DNA of 64,000 nt, taken from NCBI GenBank assembly GCA_002483285.1, contig DLHP01000030.1, positions 263,277-327,276 on the forward strand, in the 5' to 3' direction. This stretch comes from Flavobacterium sp. UBA7665. GTDB lineage: Bacteria; Bacteroidota; Bacteroidia; Flavobacteriales; Flavobacteriaceae. This document shows positions 42,753-51,133 of this stretch, in pieces. The notes below the pieces were generated by a model. It was given only the letters and a program-made list of their open reading frames with translations. It searched no databases and was not told where the DNA came from. Numbering within the stretch: the stretch's first letter is position 1; every line of letters starts with the position of its first letter. A program made the translations under genes and the position numbers.

Positions 42753-43260
42753 ACTCCGTCGTTTTCTGGTAAATCACCGATTGGATGATCTCAAAAGAAA
42801 CTGTGTCATCGGCATTGATGAAATATTTAAGTAATACTTCCCCCCAATAATTCCCGTCACTATAATCGGCTATAATCCAACGGTGGTTGAGCACCTTGGC
42901 TTTGTTGATAATGAATTTCTGCCCGCCGAGCTGTGCCTGTCCTACATACGGATTGCCATTAGGGTCGTCGTTGAGCGCTATGAGTTTCGCCTTTACAACC
43001 TCGGCCAAGTCGTGATAGGACGGGTAGGTTTTGAGATCCGAATTGTCAAAATACGTCTGGGCATTCTGGTTGTTTTCTAGCGAAAAATAATCGGCATCCG
43101 ACAATTTATTTCCCATCACATTAAGGCTGTCCTTGAACTTGGTAATAGTATTTGCCGAATGCGTTTCTTCGTAACTCGTGCGTTTGCTGAAATACATGTA
43201 CGTAAAAATATTCATCAATACGGCGATAATAAACAGGTAAAGGAAAAGTGACTTTTTCAT
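42751..43260 (-). CDS. Membrane-anchored or exported hypothetical protein
   Basis: This 169-residue protein has one N-terminal hydrophobic helix (about 4-25) followed by a soluble region with blocks DADYFSLENNQNAQTYFDN (about 55-73) and NHRWIIADYSDGNYWGEVLL (about 127-146). The pattern resembles small conserved flavobacterial proteins sometimes labelled 'hydrolase', but I see no catalytic triad, so no activity is assigned. The C-terminus is marked by the terminator just beyond the stop. The MBL gene lies 10 bp upstream on the same strand, so both may be co-transcribed. Confidence 0.68.
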   Translation of the reverse strand: MKKSLFLYLFIIAVLMNIFTYMYFSKRTSYEETHSANTITKFKDSLNVMGNKLSDADYFSLENNQNAQTYFDNSDLKTYPSYHDLAEVVKAKLIALNDDPNGNPYVGQAQLGGQKFIINKAKVLNHRWIIADYSDGNYWGEVLLKYFINADDTVSFEIIQSVIYQKTTE

Positions 43261-43270
43261 TATTATGGTT

Positions 43271-44035
43271 TTAAACGGTAATTTCTAAATTGTCGTAAGC
43301 AACGAAAACGTTGGCTGGAAGCTTTTTCTGGATGTCGGCATGGAAACCAAAATTATGGCTGATGTGTGTAAGGTACGTACGCTCGGGTTTCACCAGATCA
43401 ATGAGTTCAAGCGCTTCTTCAAGATTCAGGTGCGAATGGTGCGCCTCTTCCCGTAGCGCATTAAGAACTAAAACTTTGATTCCCGCCAATTTATTGATTT
43501 CGTCCTGCTCAATCGTCTTCACGTCGGTGAGGTAGGCAAAATCATCGATGCGATAGCCAAAAATCTGTAGGCCGCCGTGGTAGGCATTGATGGGAATGGC
43601 TGTCTTGTCACCAATGGCAAACGGCACGTCATTGACGACTTCTATTGGTGTGACGCTGGGCGCACCCGGATATTTATTCTCGGTTTCAAACACATAGTCG
43701 AAACGTCTTTTGAGGTTTTCGAGCACGCGTTCATGCGCGTATACCGGAATATTTCCTTGTTTGAAATTGAACGGACGGATATCATCCAATCCCGCAGTAT
43801 GGTCTGAATGTTCGTGCGTGTACAAAATACCTTCGACCTTTTCACAGCCCGAAGCGAGCATCTGCTGCCGAAAATCAGGGCCGCAATCGATTACAAAGGA
43901 GTGGTTTTGCCAATGGATCCAGACCGAAACGCGCAACCTTTTGTCGCGGGGATCATCACTTTTGGAAACGAGATTCTGGCTCCCGATTACCGGTATGCCC
44001 TGAGAGGTTCCTGTTCCTAAAAAATATACTTTCAA
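43271..44035 (-). CDS. MBL-fold metallo-hydrolase (PhnP-like phosphodiesterase)
   Basis: This 254-residue cytoplasmic metallo-beta-lactamase-fold protein has FLGTGTSQGIPVIG (about 5-18), the metal site HEHSDHTAGLDDIRPF (about 74-89), a later Asp and the end THISHNFGFHADIQ (about 227-240) that supplies the last His ligands. The layout resembles PhnP/Elac-type cyclic phosphodiesterases. No phn genes are nearby, so the substrate is open. The start begins at the first strand (MKVYFLGTG). The downstream gene is 10 bp away. Confidence 0.87.
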   Translation of the reverse strand: MKVYFLGTGTSQGIPVIGSQNLVSKSDDPRDKRLRVSVWIHWQNHSFVIDCGPDFRQQMLASGCEKVEGILYTHEHSDHTAGLDDIRPFNFKQGNIPVYAHERVLENLKRRFDYVFETENKYPGAPSVTPIEVVNDVPFAIGDKTAIPINAYHGGLQIFGYRIDDFAYLTDVKTIEQDEINKLAGIKVLVLNALREEAHHSHLNLEEALELIDLVKPERTYLTHISHNFGFHADIQKKLPANVFVAYDNLEITV

Positions 44036-44072
44036 TGGCTTTATTTTTTACAAAAATAGTATTAATTCTGTT

Positions 44073-44100
44073 TTGTACCTGCCCTATTTTATTAACTTTG
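44073..44100 (+). promoter_or_regulatory. Strong promoter match (TTG-N17-TAACTTTG)
   Basis: TTG (44073-44075, in TTTTG) and TAACTTTG (44093-44100) are 17 bp apart, the best promoter match seen in the window. The ATG at 44132 is 31 bp downstream. It is in the divergent gap with the MBL gene. Confidence 0.7.
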
Positions 44101-44131
44101 TAATGTATTATTATGCTATCTGAAAAAGAAA

Positions 44132-45589
44132 ATGGATATACAAATCAAATTGAAAGGTGACAAAGTCATCGAACAAATTCCCTCCACAAAAGACAAAGCG
44201 CTCCGGATCAACCTGAACGAAAATATATACGGAACCTTTGCCGAAATTGGCGCCGGACAAGAAACCGTGAGGCATTTCTTTCGTTCCGGAGGTTCATCGG
44301 GAACAATCGCGAAAGCAATGTCGGCCTACGATAAAGACTTTAGCGACGCGATTTACGGTGTAGAAGTAGACGGGCGTTATGTTACCGAAAGCCGCCTGCG
44401 CAAAATGCTGACGCACGAAACCAATTTGATTGAAAGGCGTTTGAGTCGTGAAAAACACCCCAATAAATTATTTTTTAGTTACGCCAACACTGTAGCCACG
44501 ATTGATTTTGCGAAACAATTCAAGGGCCATGGTTGGGTTGGAATCAAATTCCAGATTGAACCAGACGAAGACTATAACGAGATTACCATACACATACGAT
44601 TCAAAGAGACCGATGCGCGTTTGCAACAGGAAACCCTTGGTATACTGGGCGTGAACCTGATTTACGGCGCGTTCTACAAATACAACGATCCTAAAAAATT
44701 GTTGCGTTACTTGTACGACCACCTCGATAAAGACCAACTCGAAATTGATACGATTAACTTTTCAGGACCGCGTTTTGCCGACGTCGACAACCGTTTGATG
44801 AGCCTACAGCTCGTGAAAAACGGCATGACCGATGCGGTGATGTTTGATCCTGAAGGCAAGAATATCCTACCGGCACAAATCCTTTACAAAAAGAATATCC
44901 TCGCTTTGCGTGGTAGTTTCCGTCCGGTGACGAAGGTGAATATGGACATGTACGAGAAATCGCTCAAGATGTTCCTCGCCGAAAGCAAAGTAGAGAAAGA
45001 AAATACGCTCGTGGTTTTTGAAATTACCCTGTCTAACCTGCGTTCTGAAGGTGAAATCGATGAGAGGGATTTCATGGACCGCGCCGAATTGCTGTGTTCG
45101 CTCGGGCAAACCGTAATGATTTCTAATTTCCAGGAATATTATAAAGTGGTTGAATACTTCTCGGCCTACACCAAAGCCCGTATGGGATTGGCTATGGGCG
45201 TGAACAACCTCGTCGACATTTTTGATGAAAAATACTACCGCCATTTGAGCGGCGGAATCCTCGAAGCCTTTGGTAAATTGTTCTACCGCGATTTGAAAGT
45301 GTTCTTGTACCCAATGCTAGAAGACGGTGAAGTGATCAATTCTGAAAACCTCAAGGTACATCCGAGGATGAAAGAGCTGTATAAATTCTTCAAGTTCAAT
45401 GGCAAAGTCGTGGACATTGATGATGTTGATCCGCATACCTTAGAAGTTTTCTCGCGCGAAGTGCTCAAGATGATTGCTATTGGCAAATCGGGTTGGGAAG
45501 AAATGTTACCCAAAGGGATCGCAGAGCTTATTAAGGAGCACCAGCTTTTTGGGTATGACCCGAATAAGATTTTGGAGGAAACCAATTAG
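44132..45589 (+). CDS. Conserved cytoplasmic protein of unknown function
   Basis: The product has 485 residues, with no signal peptide or membrane segment. Conserved-looking blocks include EIGAGQETVRHFFRSGGSSG (about 37-56), FFSYANTVATIDFAKQF (about 113-129), LGILGVNLIYGAFYKYNDP (about 169-187) and FDEKYYRHLSGGILEAFG (about 364-381). Close relatives sometimes carry 'TonB-dependent receptor' or nucleotidyltransferase labels, but no barrel, signal or nucleotide-binding motif is apparent, so those names are rejected. Its very clean promoter and terminator suggest a stand-alone, well-expressed gene. A candidate for experimental study. Confidence 0.75.
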   Translation: MDIQIKLKGDKVIEQIPSTKDKALRINLNENIYGTFAEIGAGQETVRHFFRSGGSSGTIAKAMSAYDKDFSDAIYGVEVDGRYVTESRLRKMLTHETNLIERRLSREKHPNKLFFSYANTVATIDFAKQFKGHGWVGIKFQIEPDEDYNEITIHIRFKETDARLQQETLGILGVNLIYGAFYKYNDPKKLLRYLYDHLDKDQLEIDTINFSGPRFADVDNRLMSLQLVKNGMTDAVMFDPEGKNILPAQILYKKNILALRGSFRPVTKVNMDMYEKSLKMFLAESKVEKENTLVVFEITLSNLRSEGEIDERDFMDRAELLCSLGQTVMISNFQEYYKVVEYFSAYTKARMGLAMGVNNLVDIFDEKYYRHLSGGILEAFGKLFYRDLKVFLYPMLEDGEVINSENLKVHPRMKELYKFFKFNGKVVDIDDVDPHTLEVFSREVLKMIAIGKSGWEEMLPKGIAELIKEHQLFGYDPNKILEETN

Positions 45590-45651
45590 GAGAAAGTCAA
45601 AAGCGCGGAGCCCTATAAAACGATAACTTAGTTGCCGGATATTAAAATAAC

Positions 45652-45690
45652 AAAGAACCAAGAGATAGCTTGACCTACTCTTGGTTCTTT
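45652..45690. terminator. Bidirectional terminator between convergent genes
   Basis: AAAGAACCAAGAG (45652-45664) and CTCTTGGTTCTTT (45678-45690) form a perfect 13-bp stem with a 13-nt loop and then T residues. A GTCGAAAG-type repeat follows (45695-45709), reaching the bcp stop. Confidence 0.9.
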
Positions 45691-45709
45691 TTTTCTTTCG
45701 ACTTTCGAC

Positions 45710-46162
45710 TTATTTCAAGATTTGCTCCGTGTGCATTTTACTTTTCACATCGGAGATGACTTCTTCAATGACGCCATGCTCATCGATTACAAAGGTCGTG
45801 CGGTGGATGCCGTCGAATAACCTTCCCATAAACTTTTTTGGTCCCCAGACGCCGAATGCGTTGATGACTGCTTTGTCTTCATCGGCGAGTAACGGAAACG
45901 GCAAATTGTATTTTGTTTTGAACTTGGCTTGCTTTTTCTGGGTGTCGCCACTTACACCAAGGACAGCATAATTCTTAGCCAGAAAAGTGTGGTAATTGTC
46001 GCGTAAGTTACAGGCTTCTGTGGTACAGGTGGGCGTGTCGGCTGCGGGATAAAAGAAGATTACGAGTTTTTTGCCTCGGTAATCGGATAGCTGGTGCGTG
46101 TTTCCGTCTTGGTCTTGAGCAGAGAAATTGGGCGATTTGTCGCCGGGTTGGAGTGTGGTCAT
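45710..46162 (-). CDS. bcp: Thioredoxin-dependent thiol peroxidase (Bcp/PrxQ)
   Basis: This 150-residue peroxiredoxin reduces H2O2 and organic hydroperoxides in the cytoplasm with thioredoxin. The peroxidatic site is TPTCTTEACNLRD, with C46 and the nearby resolving C51, the typical atypical 2-Cys BCP arrangement. GDKSPNFSAQDQDG (about 7-20), the VIFFYPAADTPTC strand and the later VLGVSGDTQKKQ block fit the family. It ends in VKSKMHTEQILK. Convergent with the gene of unknown function across a perfect terminator. The gap to nth contains a hairpin-family element. Confidence 0.93.
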   Translation of the reverse strand: MTTLQPGDKSPNFSAQDQDGNTHQLSDYRGKKLVIFFYPAADTPTCTTEACNLRDNYHTFLAKNYAVLGVSGDTQKKQAKFKTKYNLPFPLLADEDKAVINAFGVWGPKKFMGRLFDGIHRTTFVIDEHGVIEEVISDVKSKMHTEQILK

Positions 46163-46196
46163 AATGGAGTTGCTAAGTTACTGAGATACTGAGTTT

Positions 46197-46334
46197 GCCC
46201 CGGATGGCAGCGGAAAACCCGGAATGCTTGCGGTTTAAATTTTTTGGTTTTATAATGCGACCGGCGGAAGCACTTATAAAAGCTTTAAAATTTTACCGTA
46301 AGCATGAGGATTTGGAGCGGACAGCCGGATTAGG
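46197..46334. repeat. Hairpin-family element between divergent bcp and nth
   Basis: Outer arms GCCCCGGATGGCAGCGG and GCGGACAGCCGG and inner arms ATGCTTGCGGTTTAAAT and AAAATTTTACCGTAAGCAT form an imperfect hairpin of about 138 bp. Unlike other copies it lies in the shared 5' region of two divergent genes rather than behind a stop codon. No clear promoter is visible in this 217-bp gap. Confidence 0.68.
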
Positions 46335-46379
46335 CACGGCATCAATTTTATACTATTTTTACAGCATAAATATACGAAA

Positions 46380-47039
46380 ATGACCAAAGCAGAACGCGCG
46401 AAATTTGTAATAAAGACTTTACAAGAATTGTATCCTACGGTACCGATCCCGCTCGATCATAAGGACGCCTACACGCTGCTTATTGCGGTACTGCTGTCGG
46501 CGCAATGTACCGATGTGCGCGTAAACCAAATTACGCCACTGCTGTTTGCCAAGGCCGATAATCCGTATGATATGGTAAAACTGAGCGTCGAGGAAATCCA
46601 GGATATTATACGGCCTTGCGGATTGTCGCCGATGAAATCGAAGGGGATTTACGGTTTGTCAAAAATTTTGATTGAAAAATACGACGGGCAAGTGCCGCAA
46701 AGTTTTGAAGCTTTGGAGGAATTGCCGGCCGTTGGACATAAAACCGCAAGTGTGGTCATGAGCCAGGCTTTTGGCGTGCCTGCGTTTCCCGTGGACACAC
46801 ACATTCACCGGTTGATGTGGCGCTGGAATTTGTCTAACGGGAAAAATGTAGTACAGACAGAAAAGGACGCGAAGGCGATTTTCCCCAAGGCATTGTGGAA
46901 CGAATTGCACTTGCAGATCATATACTACGGACGTGAATATTCTCCGGCGCGCGGTATGAACCTTGACAAGGACATTATCACGCGAACCATCGGACGAAAG
47001 GAACTTTTGGCGGAAGATATAAAAAAAACGTCCCGATAA
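46380..47039 (+). CDS. nth: Endonuclease III homologue lacking iron-sulphur ligands
   Basis: This 219-residue HhH-GPD DNA glycosylase excises oxidised pyrimidines and nicks the abasic site. The hairpin ELPAVGHKTASVV carries catalytic Lys121, and the matching Asp is D139 in FPVDTHIHR; DNA-binding LLSAQCTDVRVNQ is intact. The four cysteines that hold the [4Fe-4S] cluster of E. coli Nth (C-x6-C-x2-C-x5-C at the C-terminus) are absent; that region reads IIYYGREYSPARGMNLDKD. The core glycosylase residues are kept, so activity without the cluster is expected. The stop codon lies within the loop of the terminator hairpin. Confidence 0.92.
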   Translation: MTKAERAKFVIKTLQELYPTVPIPLDHKDAYTLLIAVLLSAQCTDVRVNQITPLLFAKADNPYDMVKLSVEEIQDIIRPCGLSPMKSKGIYGLSKILIEKYDGQVPQSFEALEELPAVGHKTASVVMSQAFGVPAFPVDTHIHRLMWRWNLSNGKNVVQTEKDAKAIFPKALWNELHLQIIYYGREYSPARGMNLDKDIITRTIGRKELLAEDIKKTSR

Positions 47040-47054
47040 CCACCGGGACGTTTT
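47025..47054. terminator. Terminator overlapping the nth 3' end
   Basis: AAAACGTCCCG (47025-47035) and CGGGACGTTTT (47044-47054) form a perfect 11-bp stem. The left arm encodes the last residues of Nth and the TAA stop sits in the 8-nt loop. A-rich and T-rich flanks make it usable from both sides; the 47-codon gene converges 2 bp away. Confidence 0.88.
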
Positions 47055-47055
47055 C

Positions 47056-47199
47056 TTAATTAGCTATCGTTTCTATGTTCATTTTACCCACTTTGATAAA
47101 GCTTAGCGCTTTAGAGTAATTTAGTAAAAAAGAAACGGTTTCTTTTTTAGGCTTCATAGAGGTGTTAACTAATGTTTTCTTAGAGTAGATTTTTGCCAT
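47056..47199 (-). CDS. 47-residue basic protein downstream of the sigma factor gene
   Basis: A complete ATG-to-TAA frame of 48 codons begins 55 bp after the sigma factor stop, on the same strand, and ends at the shared terminator. The peptide opens MAKIYSKKTLVNTSMKPKKE and continues with a hydrophobic helix-like VSFLLNYSKALSFIKVGKM. It is basic and can form an amphipathic helix, and codon use looks like its neighbours. Tight packing between the sigma gene and a terminator that fits its 3' end supports a real gene, probably co-transcribed with the sigma gene. No family is recognised. Confidence 0.55.
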   Translation of the reverse strand: MAKIYSKKTLVNTSMKPKKETVSFLLNYSKALSFIKVGKMNIETIAN

Positions 47200-47254
47200 A
47201 TTGGTAGCGTTTGTTTAGTGATATAGCTACAACGCGGCATATTATCTATTATTG

Positions 47255-47839
47255 TTAATTCGTTAAAATAATTTGGTGTTTTTCAATCACTTTTCTCAGG
47301 TTCATGAGCGCGTAACGCATCCTGCCTAGCGCAGTATTGATGCTAACACCCGTCAATTCTGAGATTTCTTTGAAACTGAGATCTTGGTAAATGCGCATCA
47401 TGAGCACTTCTTTTTGGTCATGTGGCAATTCTTCGATGATTTTACGCAAGTCTTTTTCTACCTGGTCGGTAATCATTTGGTTTTCGATGGTCATGGAATT
47501 GTCTGTCATAATCGAGAAGATGGAAAACTCCTCGGTTTCTCGAAACATTGGCATTTTTTTGTTCCTGCGGAAATGATCGATGATGAGATTATGAGCGATG
47601 CGCATAACCCAAGGAAGAAATTTACCTTCTTCATTATACGCATTGGATTTTAAAGTTTTGATGACTTTAATGAAGGTGTCCTGAAAAATATCATCGGTGA
47701 TGTCACGATCCGAAATCTTCGAATAGATAAAACCGTATATTTTTGACTGGTGACGGTCAATAAGGGTAGACAAGGCCGATTCATCGCCTCCTACGTATTG
47801 CTTGACCAATAATGCATCTGGGGTTTGTACATTAGCCAT
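47255..47839 (-). CDS. RNA polymerase sigma factor, sigma-70/ECF type
   Basis: This 194-residue sigma factor has region 2 (DRHQSKIYGFIYSKISDRDI, then DDIFQDTFIKVIKTL and FLPWVMRIAHNLIIDHFRR) and region 4 helix-turn-helix (LPHDQKEVLMMRIYQDLSFK, then EISELTGVSINTALGRMRYA). No region 1.1 or 3 is present, as in ECF sigmas. No anti-sigma gene is adjacent, so it may belong to the constitutive flavobacterial ECF-like sigma group. The 47-codon gene follows on the same strand. Targets are unknown. Confidence 0.9.
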   Translation of the reverse strand: MANVQTPDALLVKQYVGGDESALSTLIDRHQSKIYGFIYSKISDRDITDDIFQDTFIKVIKTLKSNAYNEEGKFLPWVMRIAHNLIIDHFRRNKKMPMFRETEEFSIFSIMTDNSMTIENQMITDQVEKDLRKIIEELPHDQKEVLMMRIYQDLSFKEISELTGVSINTALGRMRYALMNLRKVIEKHQIILTN

Positions 47840-48053
47840 AAAATATCCTTTTTAGTTTTGTTTATAATGCCAGCTAAGCGCGTTCTAAAAAGTAATTTTA
47901 TAATATAGGCAAATGTTAATTAGGGTTAATTGCAAAATCAAATGTAATATAATTTAGTTTGTATTTGCAAATAAATATGGAAAATTTAACAAAATCGACG
48001 CAATACGCGCTGTTTTTGTGATTTATTTACAACACTCTCTTACATTCCTTGCA

Positions 48054-48815
48054 TTATTGATAGACCTTGATATAATCGACGATAAAAGATTGTGGAAAAA
48101 TAGCATCGTCTACGCCAGGTCCACCAAAATTGCCTCCTACGGCCATATTTACAATAATGTAAAAGGGCTGATCGTACGGCCAACTGTCTTCATTCCTGGG
48201 TTGCGGATTGTAAGTGAAAACCAATTCCTCATCCACAAAAAAATCCATTTTGTCTTTACTCCAATCTACCGCAAATACGTGAAAGCCCTGCTCAATTTCG
48301 GGAATTCCGGTTTTTTTGCCGTGTCCTTTATCTCCATGCCCGTCTTGTGTGTGCAAGGTGGTATATACTTGGTGTGGATCTCGGCCTACGTATTCCAGAA
48401 TATCAATTTCACCGCATTTTGGCCATCCTTTTGCGTCGATATTAGCACCCAACATCCAAAATGCTGGCCAGATGCCTTTGCCTACCGGAAGCTTCGCCCT
48501 GCACTCTATTCGCCCGTATTGGAATTCCTTTTTGCCTTTAGTGGTAATGCGGGTAGAGGTGTACTTTTCTGCTCCCTTACGCGCTTCGATAATCAAATTC
48601 CCCTTTTGTAATAAGTGATTGTCTTTGGTATAGGATTGACGCTCGTTGTTTCCCCATCCGCAGATATTGGGGCAACCGTTACCGAGCTCATAGTTCCAAA
48701 CCGATTCATCCAGTTTCGAACCCTTAAAGTCTTCCTGCCAGACTAATTTGCGCTTGGGATTCTGTGCAGTCGCCAAATTGGCAGCCAGTAAAGCGAGTAG
48801 GATGATCTTCTTCAT
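48054..48815 (-). CDS. GH16 endo-beta-glucanase, periplasmic or secreted
   Basis: This 253-residue enzyme has a signal peptide (about 1-18, MKKIILLALLAANLATAQ) and one GH16 domain. The catalytic motif CGEIDILEYVG holds the nucleophile E136 and acid/base E141 with D138 between; the laminarinase-type spacing E-x-D-x-x-E is exact. It should hydrolyse beta-1,3- or mixed beta-1,3/1,4-glucans, such as laminarin. No lipobox and no T9SS tail are present, so a periplasmic site is likely. It is the last gene of the polysaccharide locus, 3 bp after the GH3 gene. Confidence 0.92.
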   Translation of the reverse strand: MKKIILLALLAANLATAQNPKRKLVWQEDFKGSKLDESVWNYELGNGCPNICGWGNNERQSYTKDNHLLQKGNLIIEARKGAEKYTSTRITTKGKKEFQYGRIECRAKLPVGKGIWPAFWMLGANIDAKGWPKCGEIDILEYVGRDPHQVYTTLHTQDGHGDKGHGKKTGIPEIEQGFHVFAVDWSKDKMDFFVDEELVFTYNPQPRNEDSWPYDQPFYIIVNMAVGGNFGGPGVDDAIFPQSFIVDYIKVYQ

Positions 48816-48818
48816 ATT

Positions 48819-51116
48819 TTAGTTTTTAAATTCAAAATCAGCGGCAAGTGTTGCTTCGGAGTTTCCGCCGATAAACACCTTAAAGTCGCCCGGCTCAGCC
48901 TCCCATTTGCGGTTTGCTGTATAATATTCAATCGTTTTGCTGTCTATTGTAAAAGTAATCGTTTTTGCTTCGCCTGACTTAAGTTCAACGAGTTCAAAGC
49001 CTTTAAGCTCACGTACCGGCCGTGTACTGCTGCCCACTAAATCGCGTAAATACATTTGTACGACTTCTTTTCCGGTTACTTTTCCGGTGTTTTTTAATTG
49101 TACCGACACTTCAATCTTGCCTTCCTTGGTCAGAGAATTACTGCTCAGTTTCAAGTTCGAATACTCGAAAGTCGTGTAGCTCAAACCATATCCAAATGGA
49201 TACAAAGCTGTATTGGCCTCATCTCCATAATGCGACCAAAAAACTTCGTCAGGCGCGGGAAGATTGGGTCGTCCCGTATTTTTGTGGCTGTAATATAATG
49301 GCAACTGTCCTTCACTTCTGGGGAATCCCATCGGCAATTTCCCACTCGGGTTGTAATCCCCGTATAAAACCTGCGCAATCGCGTTACCGGATTCTGTACC
49401 GAGTTGCCAAGCTTCTACAATCGCTGGGATATTTTTAGCTGCCCACGGAATGACTAGTGGCCTCCCGTTGTTCAAAACCAATACAATATTGGGATTCGCT
49501 TTGTATATCGTTTCAAGTAATTCCTGCTGAACGCCGGGCAAACCCAATTCTACACGACTCCTACCCTCACCAGTCTGGAAACCGATTTCGCCCAGAACCA
49601 TGATGACGACATCTGCACCTTTTGCAACGGCGATGGCCTCTTCGAATCCGGATTTGTCTGTCATGTTTAGCTTCACTTCCTTGGCAAAAACGTTGGTTCC
49701 GATTGCAACCTCGGCACCTTTCGCGTAAGTCAGTTTATTGCCGTTATACTTTTGTAACCCTTCGAGTACTGAAACCGCTGTCCCGTCTTTCGAGGCACCG
49801 CGCCAACTGCCCAACGGACTGCTTTTGTCTGCGGCCAATGCGCCAATCAATGCGATTTTCTTATCCGATTTGGCCAGCGGCAAAATTCCATTCTCGTTCT
49901 TAAGCAACACGATTGATTTCTTGGCCATATCGAGCACGCCTTCGCGAAACTCGGCTTTGCCAACCGTGGCTTTTTCCCGAACCTCATCGCAATATCGATA
50001 AGGATTTTCAAACAGTCCTAGTTCAAACTTTACTCGTAAAATACGGCGCGCTGCCTCTTCTATTACGCTTTTTTTGACCTTGCCTTCCCTGACCAATTGC
50101 GCCAAATGCGCGACATAAAGGTACGACTCCATATCCATGTCTGATCCCGCGTTTGCCGCAAGCTCAGCCGCCTGTTTGCCATCCATGGCATAACCGTGGT
50201 TGATCATTTCACCAATTGAACCCCAATCCGAGACCACAAAACCATCAAATCGCCACTCGCCTTTGAGGATGTTGCGTTGCAGGTAAGCGCTTCCGGTTGC
50301 CGGTGTCCCATCGATTTCATTGAACGAATTCATAAACGTACGCACGCCCGCATCTATCGATGCCTGGAACGGTGGGAATACTACATTGCGCAAAGTAGAT
50401 TCCCCAATATCGGCTGTGTTGTAATCGCGTCCGGCTTCAGCAAATCCGTATGCTGCAAAATGCTTGGCACAGGCCAGTATGGTTTTGGCACTCTTAAAAT
50501 CATCTCCCTGGAAACCTTTCACCCTCGCATACGCGATTTTACTACCCAGATACACATCCTCGCCAGCGCCTTCCATCACACGTCCCCAACGGGCGTCACG
50601 CGTGATATCGACCATGGGAGCGAAAGTCCAATTGAGGCCAACCGCAGCAGCTTCTTCGGCAGCGATTTGTGCCGAGCGTTCTATAGCCTGTAAATCCCAA
50701 CTCGCAGCTTCAGCTAGCGGAATTGGGCTAATGGTTTGGTAGCCGTGAACGACATCGTAACCAAAAATAAGCGGGATGTGGCGGTTGGTTTGCTCGACGG
50801 CAATTTTCTGCAAGGCTTTCACGTCTTTCACTCCGGTGACATTGAGCATCGAACCAACCCATCCTTTTTTGATGTGCTCGTATTTCTGGGCGGCTTGTCC
50901 GTCTTTGGGTGCCGGGCCTGTCACATCCCAAAAACCGTTGTATTGGTTCATCTGTCCGATTTTTTCCTCGAGCGTCATGAGCTTGAGGATCGAATCTACA
51001 CGGGTTTCAATCGCTTTGTTTTTTACCACAACTGCCGCTTTCTTTTGGGCATGGCCAACAAAAAACAACAGTCCGGTTGTTATCAGGAAAATAGGTCTTA
51101 GCAAGTTTTTTTTCAT
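48819..51116 (-). CDS. bglX: GH3 beta-glucosidase (BglX-like)
   Basis: This 765-residue exo-acting glycosidase has a signal peptide (about 1-23), a GH3 N-terminal TIM barrel with catalytic Asp297 in FDGFVVSDWGS, KHFAAYG (about 219-225) and PMVDITRDARWGR (about 167-179), then the GH3 C domain (about 390-620; GLPGVQQELL, NNGRPLVIPW) and a fibronectin-III-like end. It releases glucose from beta-glucan oligosaccharides, probably in the periplasm. Together with GH16 it completes laminarin breakdown. Between it and the upstream GH16 lipoprotein gene lies a perfect intercistronic hairpin. Confidence 0.93.
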   Translation of the reverse strand: MKKNLLRPIFLITTGLLFFVGHAQKKAAVVVKNKAIETRVDSILKLMTLEEKIGQMNQYNGFWDVTGPAPKDGQAAQKYEHIKKGWVGSMLNVTGVKDVKALQKIAVEQTNRHIPLIFGYDVVHGYQTISPIPLAEAASWDLQAIERSAQIAAEEAAAVGLNWTFAPMVDITRDARWGRVMEGAGEDVYLGSKIAYARVKGFQGDDFKSAKTILACAKHFAAYGFAEAGRDYNTADIGESTLRNVVFPPFQASIDAGVRTFMNSFNEIDGTPATGSAYLQRNILKGEWRFDGFVVSDWGSIGEMINHGYAMDGKQAAELAANAGSDMDMESYLYVAHLAQLVREGKVKKSVIEEAARRILRVKFELGLFENPYRYCDEVREKATVGKAEFREGVLDMAKKSIVLLKNENGILPLAKSDKKIALIGALAADKSSPLGSWRGASKDGTAVSVLEGLQKYNGNKLTYAKGAEVAIGTNVFAKEVKLNMTDKSGFEEAIAVAKGADVVIMVLGEIGFQTGEGRSRVELGLPGVQQELLETIYKANPNIVLVLNNGRPLVIPWAAKNIPAIVEAWQLGTESGNAIAQVLYGDYNPSGKLPMGFPRSEGQLPLYYSHKNTGRPNLPAPDEVFWSHYGDEANTALYPFGYGLSYTTFEYSNLKLSSNSLTKEGKIEVSVQLKNTGKVTGKEVVQMYLRDLVGSSTRPVRELKGFELVELKSGEAKTITFTIDSKTIEYYTANRKWEAEPGDFKVFIGGNSEATLAADFEFKN

Positions 51117-51133
51117 GAGAATTGGGCGTAATT

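Noticed and set aside
46195..46383. Short plus-strand frame across the bcp-nth gap
   Set aside because: It runs through both arms of a hairpin-family element and ends at the nth start; no independent evidence.
48018..48611. 197-codon frame opposite the GH16 gene
   Set aside because: It is fully antisense to a clear GH16 catalytic domain and has no coherent motif.
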